Positions 42,776 through 52,410 are shown, counted from the first letter of the stretch. The stretch: 64,000 nt of DNA from Streptomyces sp. NBC_00259 (GCF_036181745.1 NZ_CP108080.1:8063501-8127500); one strand, 5' to 3'. A program made the numbers and translations. Notes: generated from the sequence alone by a model not told the origin.

Positions 42776-44215
42776 GTGAATGACACCCACCGCACCTACG
42801 ACGTCGTCGTCATCGGCGCGGGCCCCGTGGGCGAGAACGTGGCCGACCGGACCCGTGCCGCGGGACTCAGTACGGTCATCGTGGAGAGCGAGCTGCTCGG
42901 CGGCGAGTGTTCGTACTGGGCGTGCGAGCCCAGCAAGGCGCTGCTGCGGCCGGTGCTGTCACGCGCCGACGCTCTCCGCGTGCCGGGACTGAGGCGGGCG
43001 GTGGACAGACCCCTGGACGTGGAGGCCGTCCTCGCGCACCGCGACGACATCGTCCAGCACTGGCAGGACGACGATCAGGTCGAGTGGCTGGAGTCGGTCT
43101 CCGTCGATCTCGTACGCGGCCACGGCCGCCTCGACGGTCCCCGCCAGGTCGTGGTGAGCACTCCCGACGGCGAGACCGTGCGGCTCAGTGCCCGGCACGC
43201 GGTCGCTGTCTGCACCGGCACCGGCCCGGCGATGCCGGACCTCCCCGGTCTGGACGACGTGCGTCCCTGGACCAACCGTGAGGTGACCAGCGCCGACCGG
43301 GTGCCCGGTCGTCTCGCCGTGGTCGGCGGCGGAGTGGTGGCCGTCGAAATGGCCACCGCCTGGCGTGCGCTCGGCGCCCAGGTGACCATGCTGGTCCGAG
43401 GCAGCGGGCTGATTCCCCGCATGGAACCGTTCGCCGGGGAGATGGTCGCCGACGCCTTGCGCGAGGCAGGCGTCGACCTGCGCTTCGGAGCTTCCGTCAC
43501 GTCCGTGACACGAGAGGGAGGAGCCGACGGAGAGGTACGCGTCACCCTGGCGGACGGCGGGCAACTGACCGCCGACGAGATTCTGTTCGCGACCGGCAGG
43601 GCCCCGCGCACCGTCGGCATCGGCCTGGAGACCATCGGTCTCGCTCCCGGCGACTGGCTGACCGTCGACGACACCTGCCGGGTCAGCGCGGTCACGGACG
43701 GATGGCTCTACGCCGTCGGTGATGTCAACCACCGCGCCCTGCTGACGCACCAGGGCAAGTATCAGGCTCGGATCGCGGGCGCCGCGATCGGAGCCCGCGC
43801 TCACGGTGAACCGGTGGACGACAGCAAGTGGGGCGCACACGTGGCGACCGCCGACAACGAAGCGGTACCGCAAGTGATCTTCACCGACCCCGAGGTCGCC
43901 GCCGTCGGCCTGACCACGCGGGAAGCGGAGCGCACCGGGCGCCGGGTCAAGGTGGTGGACTACGACATCGGCGGCGTCGCCGGCGCGTTCCAGTACGCGA
44001 AGGGGTACCGCGGCAAGGCTCGCATGCTGGTGGACCTGGACCGCGGCACCGTGGCCGGGGTCACCTTCGTCGGCCCCGGCGTCGCAGAACTGCTGCACTC
44101 GGCAACCATCGCGGTCACCACCGAGGCGCCGGTCGAACGACTCTGGCACGCCGTCCCCGCCTTCCCCACGATCAGCGAAGTCTGGCTACGGCTGATGGAA
44201 ACCTATCGCGGGTAG
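42776..44215 (+). CDS. FAD/NAD(P) disulfide-type oxidoreductase
   Basis: Pyridine nucleotide-disulfide reductase family, 479 residues, GTG start with AGGAC/AGGA upstream. FAD site DVVVIGAGPVGENVADRTRAAG at 9-30; redox pair C45-x4-C50 in GGECSYWACEPSKALL; NAD(P) site LAVVGGGVVAVEMATAWRALG near 180-200; TDGWLYAVGDVNHRALLTHQGK near 305-325; dimer interface IFTDPEVAAVGLTTREAERTG. In place of the catalytic H-P-T-x-x-E of lipoamide or mercuric reductases it has F-P-T-I-S-E, so the acid-base His is missing. It may use a quinone or other acceptor rather than a disulfide (inference). A broken paralogue is at 53547. Confidence 0.88.
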   Translation: MNDTHRTYDVVVIGAGPVGENVADRTRAAGLSTVIVESELLGGECSYWACEPSKALLRPVLSRADALRVPGLRRAVDRPLDVEAVLAHRDDIVQHWQDDDQVEWLESVSVDLVRGHGRLDGPRQVVVSTPDGETVRLSARHAVAVCTGTGPAMPDLPGLDDVRPWTNREVTSADRVPGRLAVVGGGVVAVEMATAWRALGAQVTMLVRGSGLIPRMEPFAGEMVADALREAGVDLRFGASVTSVTREGGADGEVRVTLADGGQLTADEILFATGRAPRTVGIGLETIGLAPGDWLTVDDTCRVSAVTDGWLYAVGDVNHRALLTHQGKYQARIAGAAIGARAHGEPVDDSKWGAHVATADNEAVPQVIFTDPEVAAVGLTTREAERTGRRVKVVDYDIGGVAGAFQYAKGYRGKARMLVDLDRGTVAGVTFVGPGVAELLHSATIAVTTEAPVERLWHAVPAFPTISEVWLRLMETYRG

Positions 44216-44295
44216 GCAAGCGGTTCGCAGCACGGCCAGATCGTTTCCTTCTGTCGTCCATCCCGTATGCACGCGAGTCCGGCGGCCGGACCTGG

Positions 44296-45216
44296 CTAAT
44301 CTCCCGCCCCTCGGGATGCCGTGTCGCTCCCGACCGGTGGGGCCTCTTCGGTCACGGTGAGTGCCGTGACCATTTCCTCCAGGTCGGCTCCGAGGGGTGT
44401 GTCGCAGTCCCAGACGGCCTCGTAGGCGATCTCGACGGGTGTGCCCGCCTGGAGGAGGGGGCGGCAGCTCGTGTGCTCGTGTGTGATCTTGGAGCGAGGC
44501 AGGAGTGCTGCGCCCAGGCCCATCGCTGCCCATTCGTCCACTGCCCGGAAGCTGGCGGCTTCGCCAGGGTAGGTACGCAGCGCCAGGTCGTGGCCGTGGA
44601 AGAGTTGGGTGGTGTAGGTGGTCAGTCCGCAGGTGGGGGGCCCGAGGATGTAGGCGGCGTCCGCTACGGCCTTGAGTTCGACCGGGCTGTCGTCCCCGGA
44701 GGCGTCGGGGTCGATCACGACCACCGGTTCACGGGCGATGACGCGGTGCCGCAGGGTAGGCATGCCGGGCACGGCGGGGACGAGCACGATGTCCAGCCGG
44801 CCCGCCTCCAGGTCGGCGCGCAGGGGGTCGAGGTCCGCCTCCCGCAGGACAAGGTCGCGTGGACGCTTCAGGGTGCGGGCGGCCCGGAACGCCCGGGCGA
44901 CGAGGTCTGCCCCGATCAGGGGTGACACACCCATGCGGATCGTTTCGGTGACCGGACTGGCCAGCCGCTGGGCCTCGGCGGCAAGCGTGTCGAGGGAATT
45001 GAGGACGTGGTCGATCAGGGGCAGGATCCGTGCGCCGTGCTCGGTGGGCCTCACCCCGCGCGGTGAGCGGTCGAAGAGCTTCACGCCGAGCTCCTCCTCC
45101 AGCCGCGCGACGCCGCTCGACAGGGCCGGTTGCGTCACCCCGTAAGCCCGTGCGGCGGCACTGAAAGACTTCGTCCGGGAGACTGTCTGGGCGTATCGCA
45201 GCGCCTCGATGTTCAC
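44296..45216 (-). CDS. LysR family regulator
   Basis: 306 residues, GTG/ATG start at 45216 (MNIEALRYAQTVSRTKSFSAAARAYGVTQPALSSGVARLEEELG), a complete winged HTH. The effector domain follows: TIRMGVSPLIGADLVARAF, AGRLDIVLVPAVPGMPTL and PPTCGLTTYTTQLFHGHDLALRTYPGE. It is divergent from the SDR gene at 45475 and convergent with the FAD oxidoreductase at 42776; both may be targets. The intergenic box at 45235-45249 is its probable binding site. Two deleted paralogues lie at 40281 and 53474. Confidence 0.92.
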   Translation of the reverse strand: MNIEALRYAQTVSRTKSFSAAARAYGVTQPALSSGVARLEEELGVKLFDRSPRGVRPTEHGARILPLIDHVLNSLDTLAAEAQRLASPVTETIRMGVSPLIGADLVARAFRAARTLKRPRDLVLREADLDPLRADLEAGRLDIVLVPAVPGMPTLRHRVIAREPVVVIDPDASGDDSPVELKAVADAAYILGPPTCGLTTYTTQLFHGHDLALRTYPGEAASFRAVDEWAAMGLGAALLPRSKITHEHTSCRPLLQAGTPVEIAYEAVWDCDTPLGADLEEMVTALTVTEEAPPVGSDTASRGAGD

Positions 45217-45234
45217 GACTCTCTCCTCCTCGCC

Positions 45235-45249
45235 ATAGCCACCCGTTAT
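45235..45249. promoter_or_regulatory. LysR-type box, middle copy
   Basis: ATAGCCACCCGTTAT, the inverted form of the box at 40247, 19 bases upstream of the intact lysR start and about 226 bases before the divergent SDR. Confidence 0.55.
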
Positions 45250-45474
45250 GTCTATATTCGCCCCGATCCTCTACCGGAGCGGTATGGAGCGCCCTACAGT
45301 CTGAGGCGTTCCCCGGACATTCGGGAACCGGTCGGACGCAAGGCCCCGGGCCGTCGCCCCGAGCCAGCCCCCTGAGGTTCATGAGGCACTCAGCCCGACC
45401 TGGCAATGTCCGGTATATGGAGTTCCACGCATCCCTATAACCGCGCGCAGAACGCGCATCAAGGAGCACACGTC

Positions 45475-46263
45475 ATGCCCAGTAACACCCTCGATTTCAC
45501 CGGGCGGAAGGTCGTCGTGATCGGCGGTACCAGCGGTATGGGGCTGGCCGTCGCTCGCCGTGTCCTCGACGGTGGCGGCAGCGCCGTCGTCACCGGCCGG
45601 TCCGAGACCAGCGCTTCCCAGGCGGTGGCCGCCCTGGCCGGGTCCGGGAACGCTGTCGGTCTGGCCGCCGACCTGTTCGACCATGCTGCCGTGGACGGTC
45701 TGCGCGCCACCCTGACCGAGGAGCACGCCGACGCCACCCTGCTCGTCAACGCCGCCGGCATCTTCGAGCCGAAGTCCTTCCTGGAGCACACCCAGGAGGA
45801 CTACGACCGCTACCAGGCCATCACCCGGGCCTTCTACTTCGTCACCCAGACCGTCGCCGGCAACATCATCGCCCGCGGCAACAAGGGCGCCATCGTCAAC
45901 ATCGGCGGCATGCTGGCTCACCAGGCCATGGCCGCCACCCCGTCCTCGGCGTACTCCGTGGCCAAGGCCGGCCTGCACTCCCTCACCCAGCACCTGGCCA
46001 TGGAACTCGCCCCCTACGGCATCCGGGTCAACACCGTGGCCCCCGCCGTGGTGCGGACCCCCATCTACGAGGCGTTCATCCCCAAGGGCGAGATCGACTC
46101 CGCCCTCGACGCGTTCAACACCTTCCACCCCCTCGGCCGCATCGGAACCCCCGACGACGTCGCTCCCACCGTCGCCTTCCTCCTGTCCGACCAGACCGAC
46201 TGGGTCACCGGCGCCACCTGGGACATCGACGGCGGCGTCAGGGCCGGACGCAACACATACTGA
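45475..46263 (+). CDS. SDR family oxidoreductase, middle copy
   Basis: 262-residue short-chain dehydrogenase; ATG 45475 with AAGGAG upstream (MPSNTLDFTGRKVVVIGG). Same motifs as the copy at 39192: GGTSGMG, NAAG, YSVAK. It differs from both others at VDGLRATLTEEHAD and the final WDIDGGVRAGRNTY. It is followed after 46 bases by the first 12 codons of a CMD gene, so the ancestral order SDR-CMD is preserved. Confidence 0.92.
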   Translation: MPSNTLDFTGRKVVVIGGTSGMGLAVARRVLDGGGSAVVTGRSETSASQAVAALAGSGNAVGLAADLFDHAAVDGLRATLTEEHADATLLVNAAGIFEPKSFLEHTQEDYDRYQAITRAFYFVTQTVAGNIIARGNKGAIVNIGGMLAHQAMAATPSSAYSVAKAGLHSLTQHLAMELAPYGIRVNTVAPAVVRTPIYEAFIPKGEIDSALDAFNTFHPLGRIGTPDDVAPTVAFLLSDQTDWVTGATWDIDGGVRAGRNTY

Positions 46264-46309
46264 CCACCCCCCACCCCCCGCCCCCAAGTCCACAGCACAG
46301 GAGCGCATC

Positions 46310-46345
46310 GTGGCCTACCACGAGCACACCGACCACCAGTACGCC
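46310..46345 (+). pseudogene. CMD gene, first 12 codons only (middle copy)
   Basis: GTG then AYHEHTDHQYA, matching the start of the CMD protein at 38745. Homology stops at base 46345, where an unrelated tatA fragment begins on the other strand. GGAG is present upstream. Confidence 0.75.
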
Positions 46346-46443
46346 GGAACGCGCTTGGCGCCGAAGATCAGGATGGCAACGACGAGGATGAGCAGGATCT
46401 CAGGTGCTCCGAGGTTGCCGAAGAGGCAGGTTGCCTTTCGCAT
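46346..46443 (-). pseudogene. tatA 5' fragment
   Basis: ATG at 46441-46443 gives MRKATCLFGNLGAPEILLI then LVVAILIFGAKRVP: the membrane helix and hinge FGxxxLP of TatA/E. It is cut at the junction with the CMD fragment, losing the amphipathic helix and tail. Confidence 0.65.
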
Positions 46444-46648
46444 CAGGAGCAACGATCGCTCCGTCGTCGCGTGGTGCGGGAAGGGGGAGGGGGCGGCGCC
46501 GTACGGCAGAGTCGCTGTCGCACGAAGGCACGGACCGCTGTTCTCCTGCCTGAACGAGAAGTAGTCCGCGAAGACGCAGTGGCCGTGATCGGGGCGGCCG
46601 AGTGCAGCCCGACTGGTTCCAGTCCTTCGGGATCGTCACCCGCACCTG

Positions 46649-47521
46649 TCAGTGCGACTGGGAGAACAGCGCGTCGGCCTGCTCCTTCTCGCTCATCGCG
46701 GCGAACGCGGCCGCACTCACCCGCCGCGGCACGCCGACACCGGAGGACCAGGTGTGCTTGGCGTAGGCGAAGGTCCGGTCAACCTCGTACCAGCCGGGCA
46801 CCCGCGGCGGGGTGATCAGCTCGGTGCGGCCCTGCCCGGCGGTGGCGTGCAGCATGCCGCGGATCTCCTGGCTCACCACCGGGAATCCGTCGGCCCACTT
46901 CGCGCCGGCCTTGGCGGGGATGGTCCGCGACCACAGGTCCCGCCCGGTCTGCGACGGCGAGCCAATCAGCACCACGTCGTCCCAGTGTCGGCGCAGCGCC
47001 TTCCATAGTTCGACGAAGGCGGCGCGGACGGTGGCCGGGTCTGCGCCGGCCGGGTCGAACCACTCACCCACGGACCGGATCTCGGTGTGATGGTCCCGCC
47101 CGCGCTGCCAGCGGCCCACCGGGTTACGTGGGTGGACCGGGTGACCGGCCTGGCGGTCCTTGCCACGCGAGGACTCCACCTGCCAACCCTCCAGCGGACC
47201 GTTCAGCCACTCAGCGACCGCATCCTTCAGCCACTGGTGGTGTGCCGCGTTCCGGTGCCACGGGTCGCCGGCCGTGATGTAGATCCGCTCCACATCCGCC
47301 GGGACCGTCGCGCACGGCGTTCAGGATCTCCGCGACACTCGCGCGCCCCAGGTCCACGGTGACCGTGTCGCCCTGCCACACCAGCACGCCGGTCGCGGTG
47401 TCCAGGAACGCCATCTGCCGCGCGGCCTGCTTGAAGTTGGGCCGCTCCGAGGTCAGGTTCGGCTCGGCGTAGATCCAGCGGTCGCCGTCGGCACCGTCGG
47501 GGATCGACGGCAGCTCCCGCT
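46649..47521 (-). pseudogene. Unrecognised gene with a frameshift
   Basis: From about 47521 the frame reads ELPSIPDGADGDRWIYAEPN, LTSERPNFKQAARQMAFLD and TVDLGRASVAEILNAV, then shifts by one base near 47290 into IYITAGDPWHRNAAHHQWLK, VAEWLNGPLEGWQVESSRGKD, WKALRRHWDDVVLIGSPSQTG and PPRVPGWYEVDRTFAYAKHTW, ending at 46649 in DALFSQSH. No start codon with ribosome site was found for the upstream part. The composition and vocabulary suggest a plasmid or actinophage-type protein, but no family is recognised. The part from 47293 is open as 214 residues. Confidence 0.5.
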
Positions 47522-47790
47522 CCCCCGATGATCGGCAGTTTTAGACCGACACCAGCCACCTCCTCAACAACCTGACAACGCCGGCCATCCCTCTCTCCGC
47601 TCAGCACAAGCCGAGGTGGTCCGGCCTTTCATGGCCGGCCCGGATTCCCGCGATGTGGCCTTCGCTCGTCACCGCCGTCGAATGACTGTGCCGAACTCGT
47701 GTGTCGAACGACAGTCGCGCGACGGATATGGCACACACGTCGCCGCAGCGAGACTCGTTGTCGAGAGCTGGCCATGTGAAAGGGAAAGAG
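47522..47790. other. Intergenic region upstream of the cysteine hydrolase
   Basis: No gene recognised. GGCCGGCC-type repeats near 47630; likely holds the promoter of the gene at 47791. Confidence 0.35.
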
Positions 47791-48429
47791 ATGGCTGAGA
47801 AGAACACGCCCATATGGGACGCGTCGGAGTGCGCGCTGGTGCTCATCGACTATCAGGACGGTGTGCTCGATCTGATCTTCGAGCAGGACCGAAGGGTCAT
47901 CGAGCTCAACACCCGCTACCTGGCAAAGTTCGCAAAGGCCATCGGTATCCCGGTGGTACTCAGCACGGTCGGCGTCGAGATGGGCGTCAACACGCCCACC
48001 ATCTCGACGCTCCGGGCGGAGCTGGCGGATGTCGAGGAGATCGACCGATCCCAGATGAATGCCTGGGAGGATGCCGGCTTCGTGGACGCGGTCAAGGCGA
48101 CCGGCCGCAAGAAGCTGGTGATGGGGGGCCTCGTCACGTCGGTGTGTCTGGCCTACCCGGCGGTCGACGCGATGGCCGATGGCTACGAGGTCGCGATCGT
48201 CGCTGACGCGGTGGGTGACGCGACCAAGGAGATTCACGACACCGCGATGCTCAGGCTCGTCCAGGCGGGCGCTGTGCCGATGACGACGACCGCCATGATG
48301 GCCGAGTTTTTCCGGGACTGGAAGTCGCCCCTTTCCGACGTCGCCCGCGAACTGTGGGTGCCCTACAAGGAGGAGTGGGCGGCACTCAAGCGGCACCCGA
48401 AGTTCGTGGAGTTCAAGGGGCTGGTGTGA
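47791..48429 (+). CDS. Isochorismatase-family cysteine hydrolase
   Basis: 212 residues; ATG 47791 with AAAGGGAAAGAG upstream. The catalytic Asp is D20 in ALVLIDYQDGVLD and the nucleophile Cys is C119 in GGLVTSVCLAYPAVDA; the cis-peptide region and ELWVPYKEEWAALKRHP tail fit the family. Such enzymes hydrolyse amides of small carboxamides (nicotinamidase-like, N-carbamoyl compounds) or enol ethers; the substrate is not clear. It is convergent with the LuxR-type regulator at 48922. Confidence 0.85.
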   Translation: MAEKNTPIWDASECALVLIDYQDGVLDLIFEQDRRVIELNTRYLAKFAKAIGIPVVLSTVGVEMGVNTPTISTLRAELADVEEIDRSQMNAWEDAGFVDAVKATGRKKLVMGGLVTSVCLAYPAVDAMADGYEVAIVADAVGDATKEIHDTAMLRLVQAGAVPMTTTAMMAEFFRDWKSPLSDVARELWVPYKEEWAALKRHPKFVEFKGLV

Positions 48430-48921
48430 CGGCAGGGCGGTCACCCGCCCTGCTGGCCGCTCGGCGTTGATGCCGTGACGGCGGACTCGACGCCCTGTTG
48501 ACGCCGTGGGGACGGATGTCAGGACCGGGACCCTCCGGACCCGTACCGTCCCCGCGGCGCGCGGCGAGGCACCCGGACACCGTGGTGCACGTCCCCGGCA
48601 TCGAGCACCGGGCCGATGCCGGCCTCGCGGCCTTCCCGCAGAAGCCGACCGCACGCCGGCACGCGGTCGTCCAGCGACTCGAACACCCCGCGGGAGCTGG
48701 GTCGGCCCAGTTCGTTCCTGCACGCGTGCCGCCCTGGCACGGGTGACCTGTCCCGCGCTCCTCAGGAGGGGGCAGCCCGCGCGTCAGCGATGCCGTCTCC
48801 CACACAGGCCGGATCGCCGTGCTCCTTGCCCCGGAACCGGGCCCGGACAAGGGACTTCGGCGACGTCGGTGAGCCCGGCAGGACCTGAGGCACACAGACC
48901 GGACGTACCCAACGTGCCGGC
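48430..48921. other. Intergenic region, 490 bases
   Basis: Several open frames of 70-170 codons overlap here on both strands, but none has a ribosome site or recognisable motif. Probably the spacer between two convergent genes plus decayed DNA. Confidence 0.35.
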
Positions 48922-51699
48922 TCAGGCCCCGCCGTCCAGCGCGGTCAGCGCGTCGCGCAGCGCCGCCCGCGTGGTGATCCCGAGTTTCGGATACATCTTG
49001 TACAGGTGAGCGCCGACGGTCCGGTGCGAGAGGTGGAGCCGCTCCCCGATCTGCTTGTTGCTCAGGCCGGACGCCGCCAGGTGCGCGATCTCCAGCTCCT
49101 GCGGCGTCAGCAGGGACGGTGTGGTCTGGGGCCGGGTCGCCTGACCGGCCGCGCGCAGCTCCTTGCGGGCCCGCTCCGCCCACGGTGCGGCCCCCAGCCG
49201 GGAGAAGGCGTCCAAGGCAGCCATCAGCGGCTCGCGGGCCGGACCCTTGGCGCCGGTACGCCGCAGCCGCTCACCGAGGGCCAGACGGATCCGCGCCGAC
49301 TCGAAGACCCAGCGGTCCGCGCCCGGCACCGACAGCGCGTGCTCGAAGTGCGCGACCGCCTCCTCGTCCGGAGCGCACAGGCCGGCTGCGCCCGAGACGA
49401 GCATCGCGTACCGGTCGGACAGCCGGGTGATCCCCAGCTCGCGCAGGGCCCGGACGTGCGCGGCGGCCTTTGTGTCGCGGCCGGTGCGCACGGCCGCCTC
49501 GACCAGGTCGTAGGCGCCCCACAGCGCATGCGCCACGTACGGGGCCACACTCCCGGCCGGGGTGAGCGCGGTCGCGTGGCGGTAGGCGGCCTCGTAGTCG
49601 CCGCCGCCGAGGCAGACCAGGGTCCGTGCCTGGTGGGCGAAGGCCGCGGCAGTGCCGACGCCGCGGCGCGTCCCCCAGCGCACCATCCGTTCGGCCAGGG
49701 CGTCCCCCGCTTCCGTTTCCCCTCGTGCCCCGTGCAGCAGCACCTGGTTGTACTGGAAATACCAGGCGAAGAAGGGATAGCCGGCGTCGCACAACGCCGC
49801 TCCCTCGTCGGCCAGTTCCTGTGCCTCCTCCCATTCGCCGGTCAGGAAGTCCTCCATGCACAGGTGCGTCAGAGCCCCGAGATGCCGGCGGACCTGTCCG
49901 CTGCCGTCACGGCCCAGACGGACCAACTCCCAGAGCCGGTCGCGCAGTTCGCCGACCCGGTCGAGATAGGCCGTCGCGATCGCGCCGCGGACCAGCACCG
50001 CCGGATCAGGTGTTCGACGCAGCACCTCACGGACCTCGTCGAGGCGGGGCAGGGCCGCGACGCCAGTGCGCGCCGGGTCGGGGAACGTCCGTGCGGCCAG
50101 TGCCAGCACCGGCGGCGGGGCCGGTTTCAGCCGGCCCACCGTCTCGACGAACGGCGCCCACAGCTCCTCGCGACCGCTCCACCAACAGAGCAACTGCAAG
50201 GTGTGCAGTGCTTCGACAAGAGCCCGGTCACCGACGTCGTAAACCGGTCCGGCCGCTTCGATCGCGCCGACCAGCAGCTGGTGCGCGGTGCCGAGGTCGG
50301 CTTCGGTGTTGACGAGGACGTACACCGCGGCGGCTGCCGCGTACAGGGCGGCGCCTCCGACGGGATCGGCGTGCTGCGCCCGCCGCAGCAGTTCCGACGC
50401 GCCCGCGATGTCGCCGGTCGCCTCCGCGCTGAGGTAGGCCGCCTCGGCCAGCCGCCGGCTGCGGTCGCCGCCCGAAGGACTCAGATCGGCGGCCCGGGTC
50501 AGCGCGGTGACCGCGCCGGCTGCGTCACCGCGCCGCAGCGCCGAGTGCCCGGCGTCCTGGAGTAGCTGGGCCACCTGTTCGTCCGGCTTGATCGCCGCCT
50601 CGGCCAGGTGCCAGGCCTGGCGCTCCGGCCGGTCGGCGAGTGCCTCGGCCAGCGCCAGGTGCGCGGCACGGCGCTCGGCCAGGGTGGAGGCCGCCACGAC
50701 CGCCGAGCGGATCAGCGGGTGACGGAACGTCAGGCGCCGGGCGGCGGTGTCCATCCGGACCAGGCGCTCACGCTCGGCGGTGGCGAGGTCCGTCAGGATG
50801 GCGGTGTCCTGCCCGGCGGCGTGGTGCAGGACTCCGAGATCGCCGGTGCTGTCCAGCGCGGCCAGCAACAGCAGCCGGCGTGCGGCCTCGGTGAGGACGG
50901 TGACGCGTGTGACGAACAGGGCACGCAGGCGTTCGCTCAGCGGCAGCACCGCCGGCAGTTCTTCCTGCGCGGTCTGCTGTGGTCCGGTGAGTTCTTCCGG
51001 CAGTTCCATCAGGGCCAGCGGATTGCCGCGAGCCTCGGCGACCACCCGTGCCCGGACCCGGGCGGCCAGCCCCGGGTGGCGGGCCGCGAGCAGCAGGTGC
51101 GCCGAGTCGTCGTCGAGCGGCGCCAGGTCGATCTCGTACAGGCCGCTGCGGTCGAACATGTTCTCCCCGCCGGTCCGGGAGGCTGCCAGGAAGCCGATCT
51201 GGCTGTCGGACAGACGGCGGGCGACGAGTTTGAGGACCACGGCGCTGGCCCGGTCCAGCCACGGCAGGTCGTCGACGATCAGGAGGAGCGGAGCCTCGGC
51301 CGCTGTCTGCCGCAGCAGGGCCAGGGTGGCATTGACCAGGAGGAGCTGGTCCGGAGCAGGACCGGTGCCGAAGCCGAGTGCGACCAGGAGCGCTTGGCGG
51401 TACTCGGGCGGTAGGTGCTCGACGTCGTCCAGCACCGGCATCAGGATCTGATGCAGCCCGGCGAACGAGATGTCCGCCTCGAACTCGACGCCGTCAGCAC
51501 GCAGTACCCGAGTGCCGGACGCCCTCACCACCTCGGTGACCGCGTCGAGCAGTGTGGTCTTGCCGACGCCGGCCTCGCCGACCACGTGCAAGCCGCGGCC
51601 CCGGCTGGACTCGTCCTCGAAGAACTCGCACACCCACTGCACGTCCTGGATGCGGCCGACGATCTGCGACCGTCGGCTCCACGGTTCGCTCCCACTCAT
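48922..51699 (-). CDS. Large LuxR (LAL) family regulator
   Basis: 925-residue STAND-type ATPase regulator. ATG 51697-51699 gives MSGSEPWSRRSQIVGRIQDV; the frame stays open 680 bases further but only through remnants of other genes. Walker A GEAGVGKTT at 41-49, Walker B LLLIVDDLPWLD near 147-158, a long helical repeat middle, and a C-terminal LuxR HTH: LTPQELEIAHLAASGLSNKQIG then ERLHLSHRTVGAHLYKMYPKLG. It senses an unknown inducer and activates catabolic or antibiotic genes. The nearest candidates are the convergent cysteine hydrolase and the SDR module to its right (inference). Confidence 0.92.
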   Translation of the reverse strand: MSGSEPWSRRSQIVGRIQDVQWVCEFFEDESSRGRGLHVVGEAGVGKTTLLDAVTEVVRASGTRVLRADGVEFEADISFAGLHQILMPVLDDVEHLPPEYRQALLVALGFGTGPAPDQLLLVNATLALLRQTAAEAPLLLIVDDLPWLDRASAVVLKLVARRLSDSQIGFLAASRTGGENMFDRSGLYEIDLAPLDDDSAHLLLAARHPGLAARVRARVVAEARGNPLALMELPEELTGPQQTAQEELPAVLPLSERLRALFVTRVTVLTEAARRLLLLAALDSTGDLGVLHHAAGQDTAILTDLATAERERLVRMDTAARRLTFRHPLIRSAVVAASTLAERRAAHLALAEALADRPERQAWHLAEAAIKPDEQVAQLLQDAGHSALRRGDAAGAVTALTRAADLSPSGGDRSRRLAEAAYLSAEATGDIAGASELLRRAQHADPVGGAALYAAAAAVYVLVNTEADLGTAHQLLVGAIEAAGPVYDVGDRALVEALHTLQLLCWWSGREELWAPFVETVGRLKPAPPPVLALAARTFPDPARTGVAALPRLDEVREVLRRTPDPAVLVRGAIATAYLDRVGELRDRLWELVRLGRDGSGQVRRHLGALTHLCMEDFLTGEWEEAQELADEGAALCDAGYPFFAWYFQYNQVLLHGARGETEAGDALAERMVRWGTRRGVGTAAAFAHQARTLVCLGGGDYEAAYRHATALTPAGSVAPYVAHALWGAYDLVEAAVRTGRDTKAAAHVRALRELGITRLSDRYAMLVSGAAGLCAPDEEAVAHFEHALSVPGADRWVFESARIRLALGERLRRTGAKGPAREPLMAALDAFSRLGAAPWAERARKELRAAGQATRPQTTPSLLTPQELEIAHLAASGLSNKQIGERLHLSHRTVGAHLYKMYPKLGITTRAALRDALTALDGGA

Positions 51700-51769
51700 C
51701 GCTCTCGCCTCGCTTCCGTTGTTCGGCCCAGGGTGGGTTCTTCGCTGCTCATGAAGTGGAGGTCGGACG

Positions 51770-51828
51770 GTCGTGGACGAGCACGGCCATTCCGTCGCCC
51801 GGCAGGGCATTCGGGGACTGCCGCAGAG
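51770..51828 (-). pseudogene. PEP-binding gene fragment (repeat of 35905-35965)
   Basis: About 58 bases match the inside of the PEP-binding gene near 35920 (the GDGMAVLV part), e.g. CACGGCCATnCCGTCGCCCG and GGGGACTGCCGCAG-type words. It is directly joined to the marR remnant, showing that this block is a deleted copy of the 35.9-40.3 kb region. Confidence 0.65.
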
Positions 51829-52084
51829 GCAATCAAGATGCTTGCTCCGGCAAGCAAATACCCAGGTGTGATCGCCTTCGTGTAGGCGGTCCGGCCGGCG
51901 GTGACGGCGTTGCTGCCTGGTCGTGGGTGCACTGACGGGCGGCGCAACTGCACTGATGCAGCTTTGACGAGGCCGCACTGGCACCGCGTTCTTCGGAAAA
52001 GGGGCGGCGCCAGTGCGTGCTGCGACGGAACGCCCAGCGTCCGACCGGCCACCGGAGCAGCGGGTCTGCCACCCCTGGGCCGGG

Positions 52085-52240
52085 GCTGGTCGCACTGCAC
52101 CCGATTGATGAACCCCTGGCTCGCCGGCCGGTGCACGATACGGGTCATGCCGCTGAGCGACATCTCGCAGGCGAACGGCGAGATCGCCCATGCACAGCTG
52201 ACGGGCCGGTGCCTCGGACAGGTACATCAGACCAGGTACC
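52085..52240 (-). pseudogene. marR remnant, right copy
   Basis: Reads LMYLSEAPARQLCMGDLAVRL, then, one frame over, CEMSLSGMTRIVH and SQGFINR, the same blocks in the same order as at 38200-38605. The C-terminal part is absent. Surrounding bases 51850-52290 align with 38060-38620. Confidence 0.65.
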
Positions 52241-52410
52241 GCATTGCGGACAGCCGCATCTCTTTGCACAAGACCTTCGCGCGGGCTTCCGACCCTTCGC
52301 CAGCCCCCGACCCGGCACCACGGCGACCTGCCCGCCCGCATCCGGCGACGAAGTCCCAGCCGGCCTCCAGACGCGCTCACGAACCTCGCTCCAGGGAGAC
52401 CGAAGCGCGG

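Noticed and set aside
48506..49009. 167-codon ORF between the cysteine hydrolase and the LuxR gene
   Set aside because: No motif, runs into the LuxR gene antisense, and competing frames are equally open.
49006..50565. 519-codon plus-strand frame opposite the LuxR regulator
   Set aside because: Antisense shadow of the helical repeat region.
51700..52380. N-terminal extension of the LuxR regulator to 1152 residues
   Set aside because: The extra part translates decayed marR and PEP-gene DNA in an arbitrary frame; the family start MSGSEPWSRRSQIVGR is at 51699.
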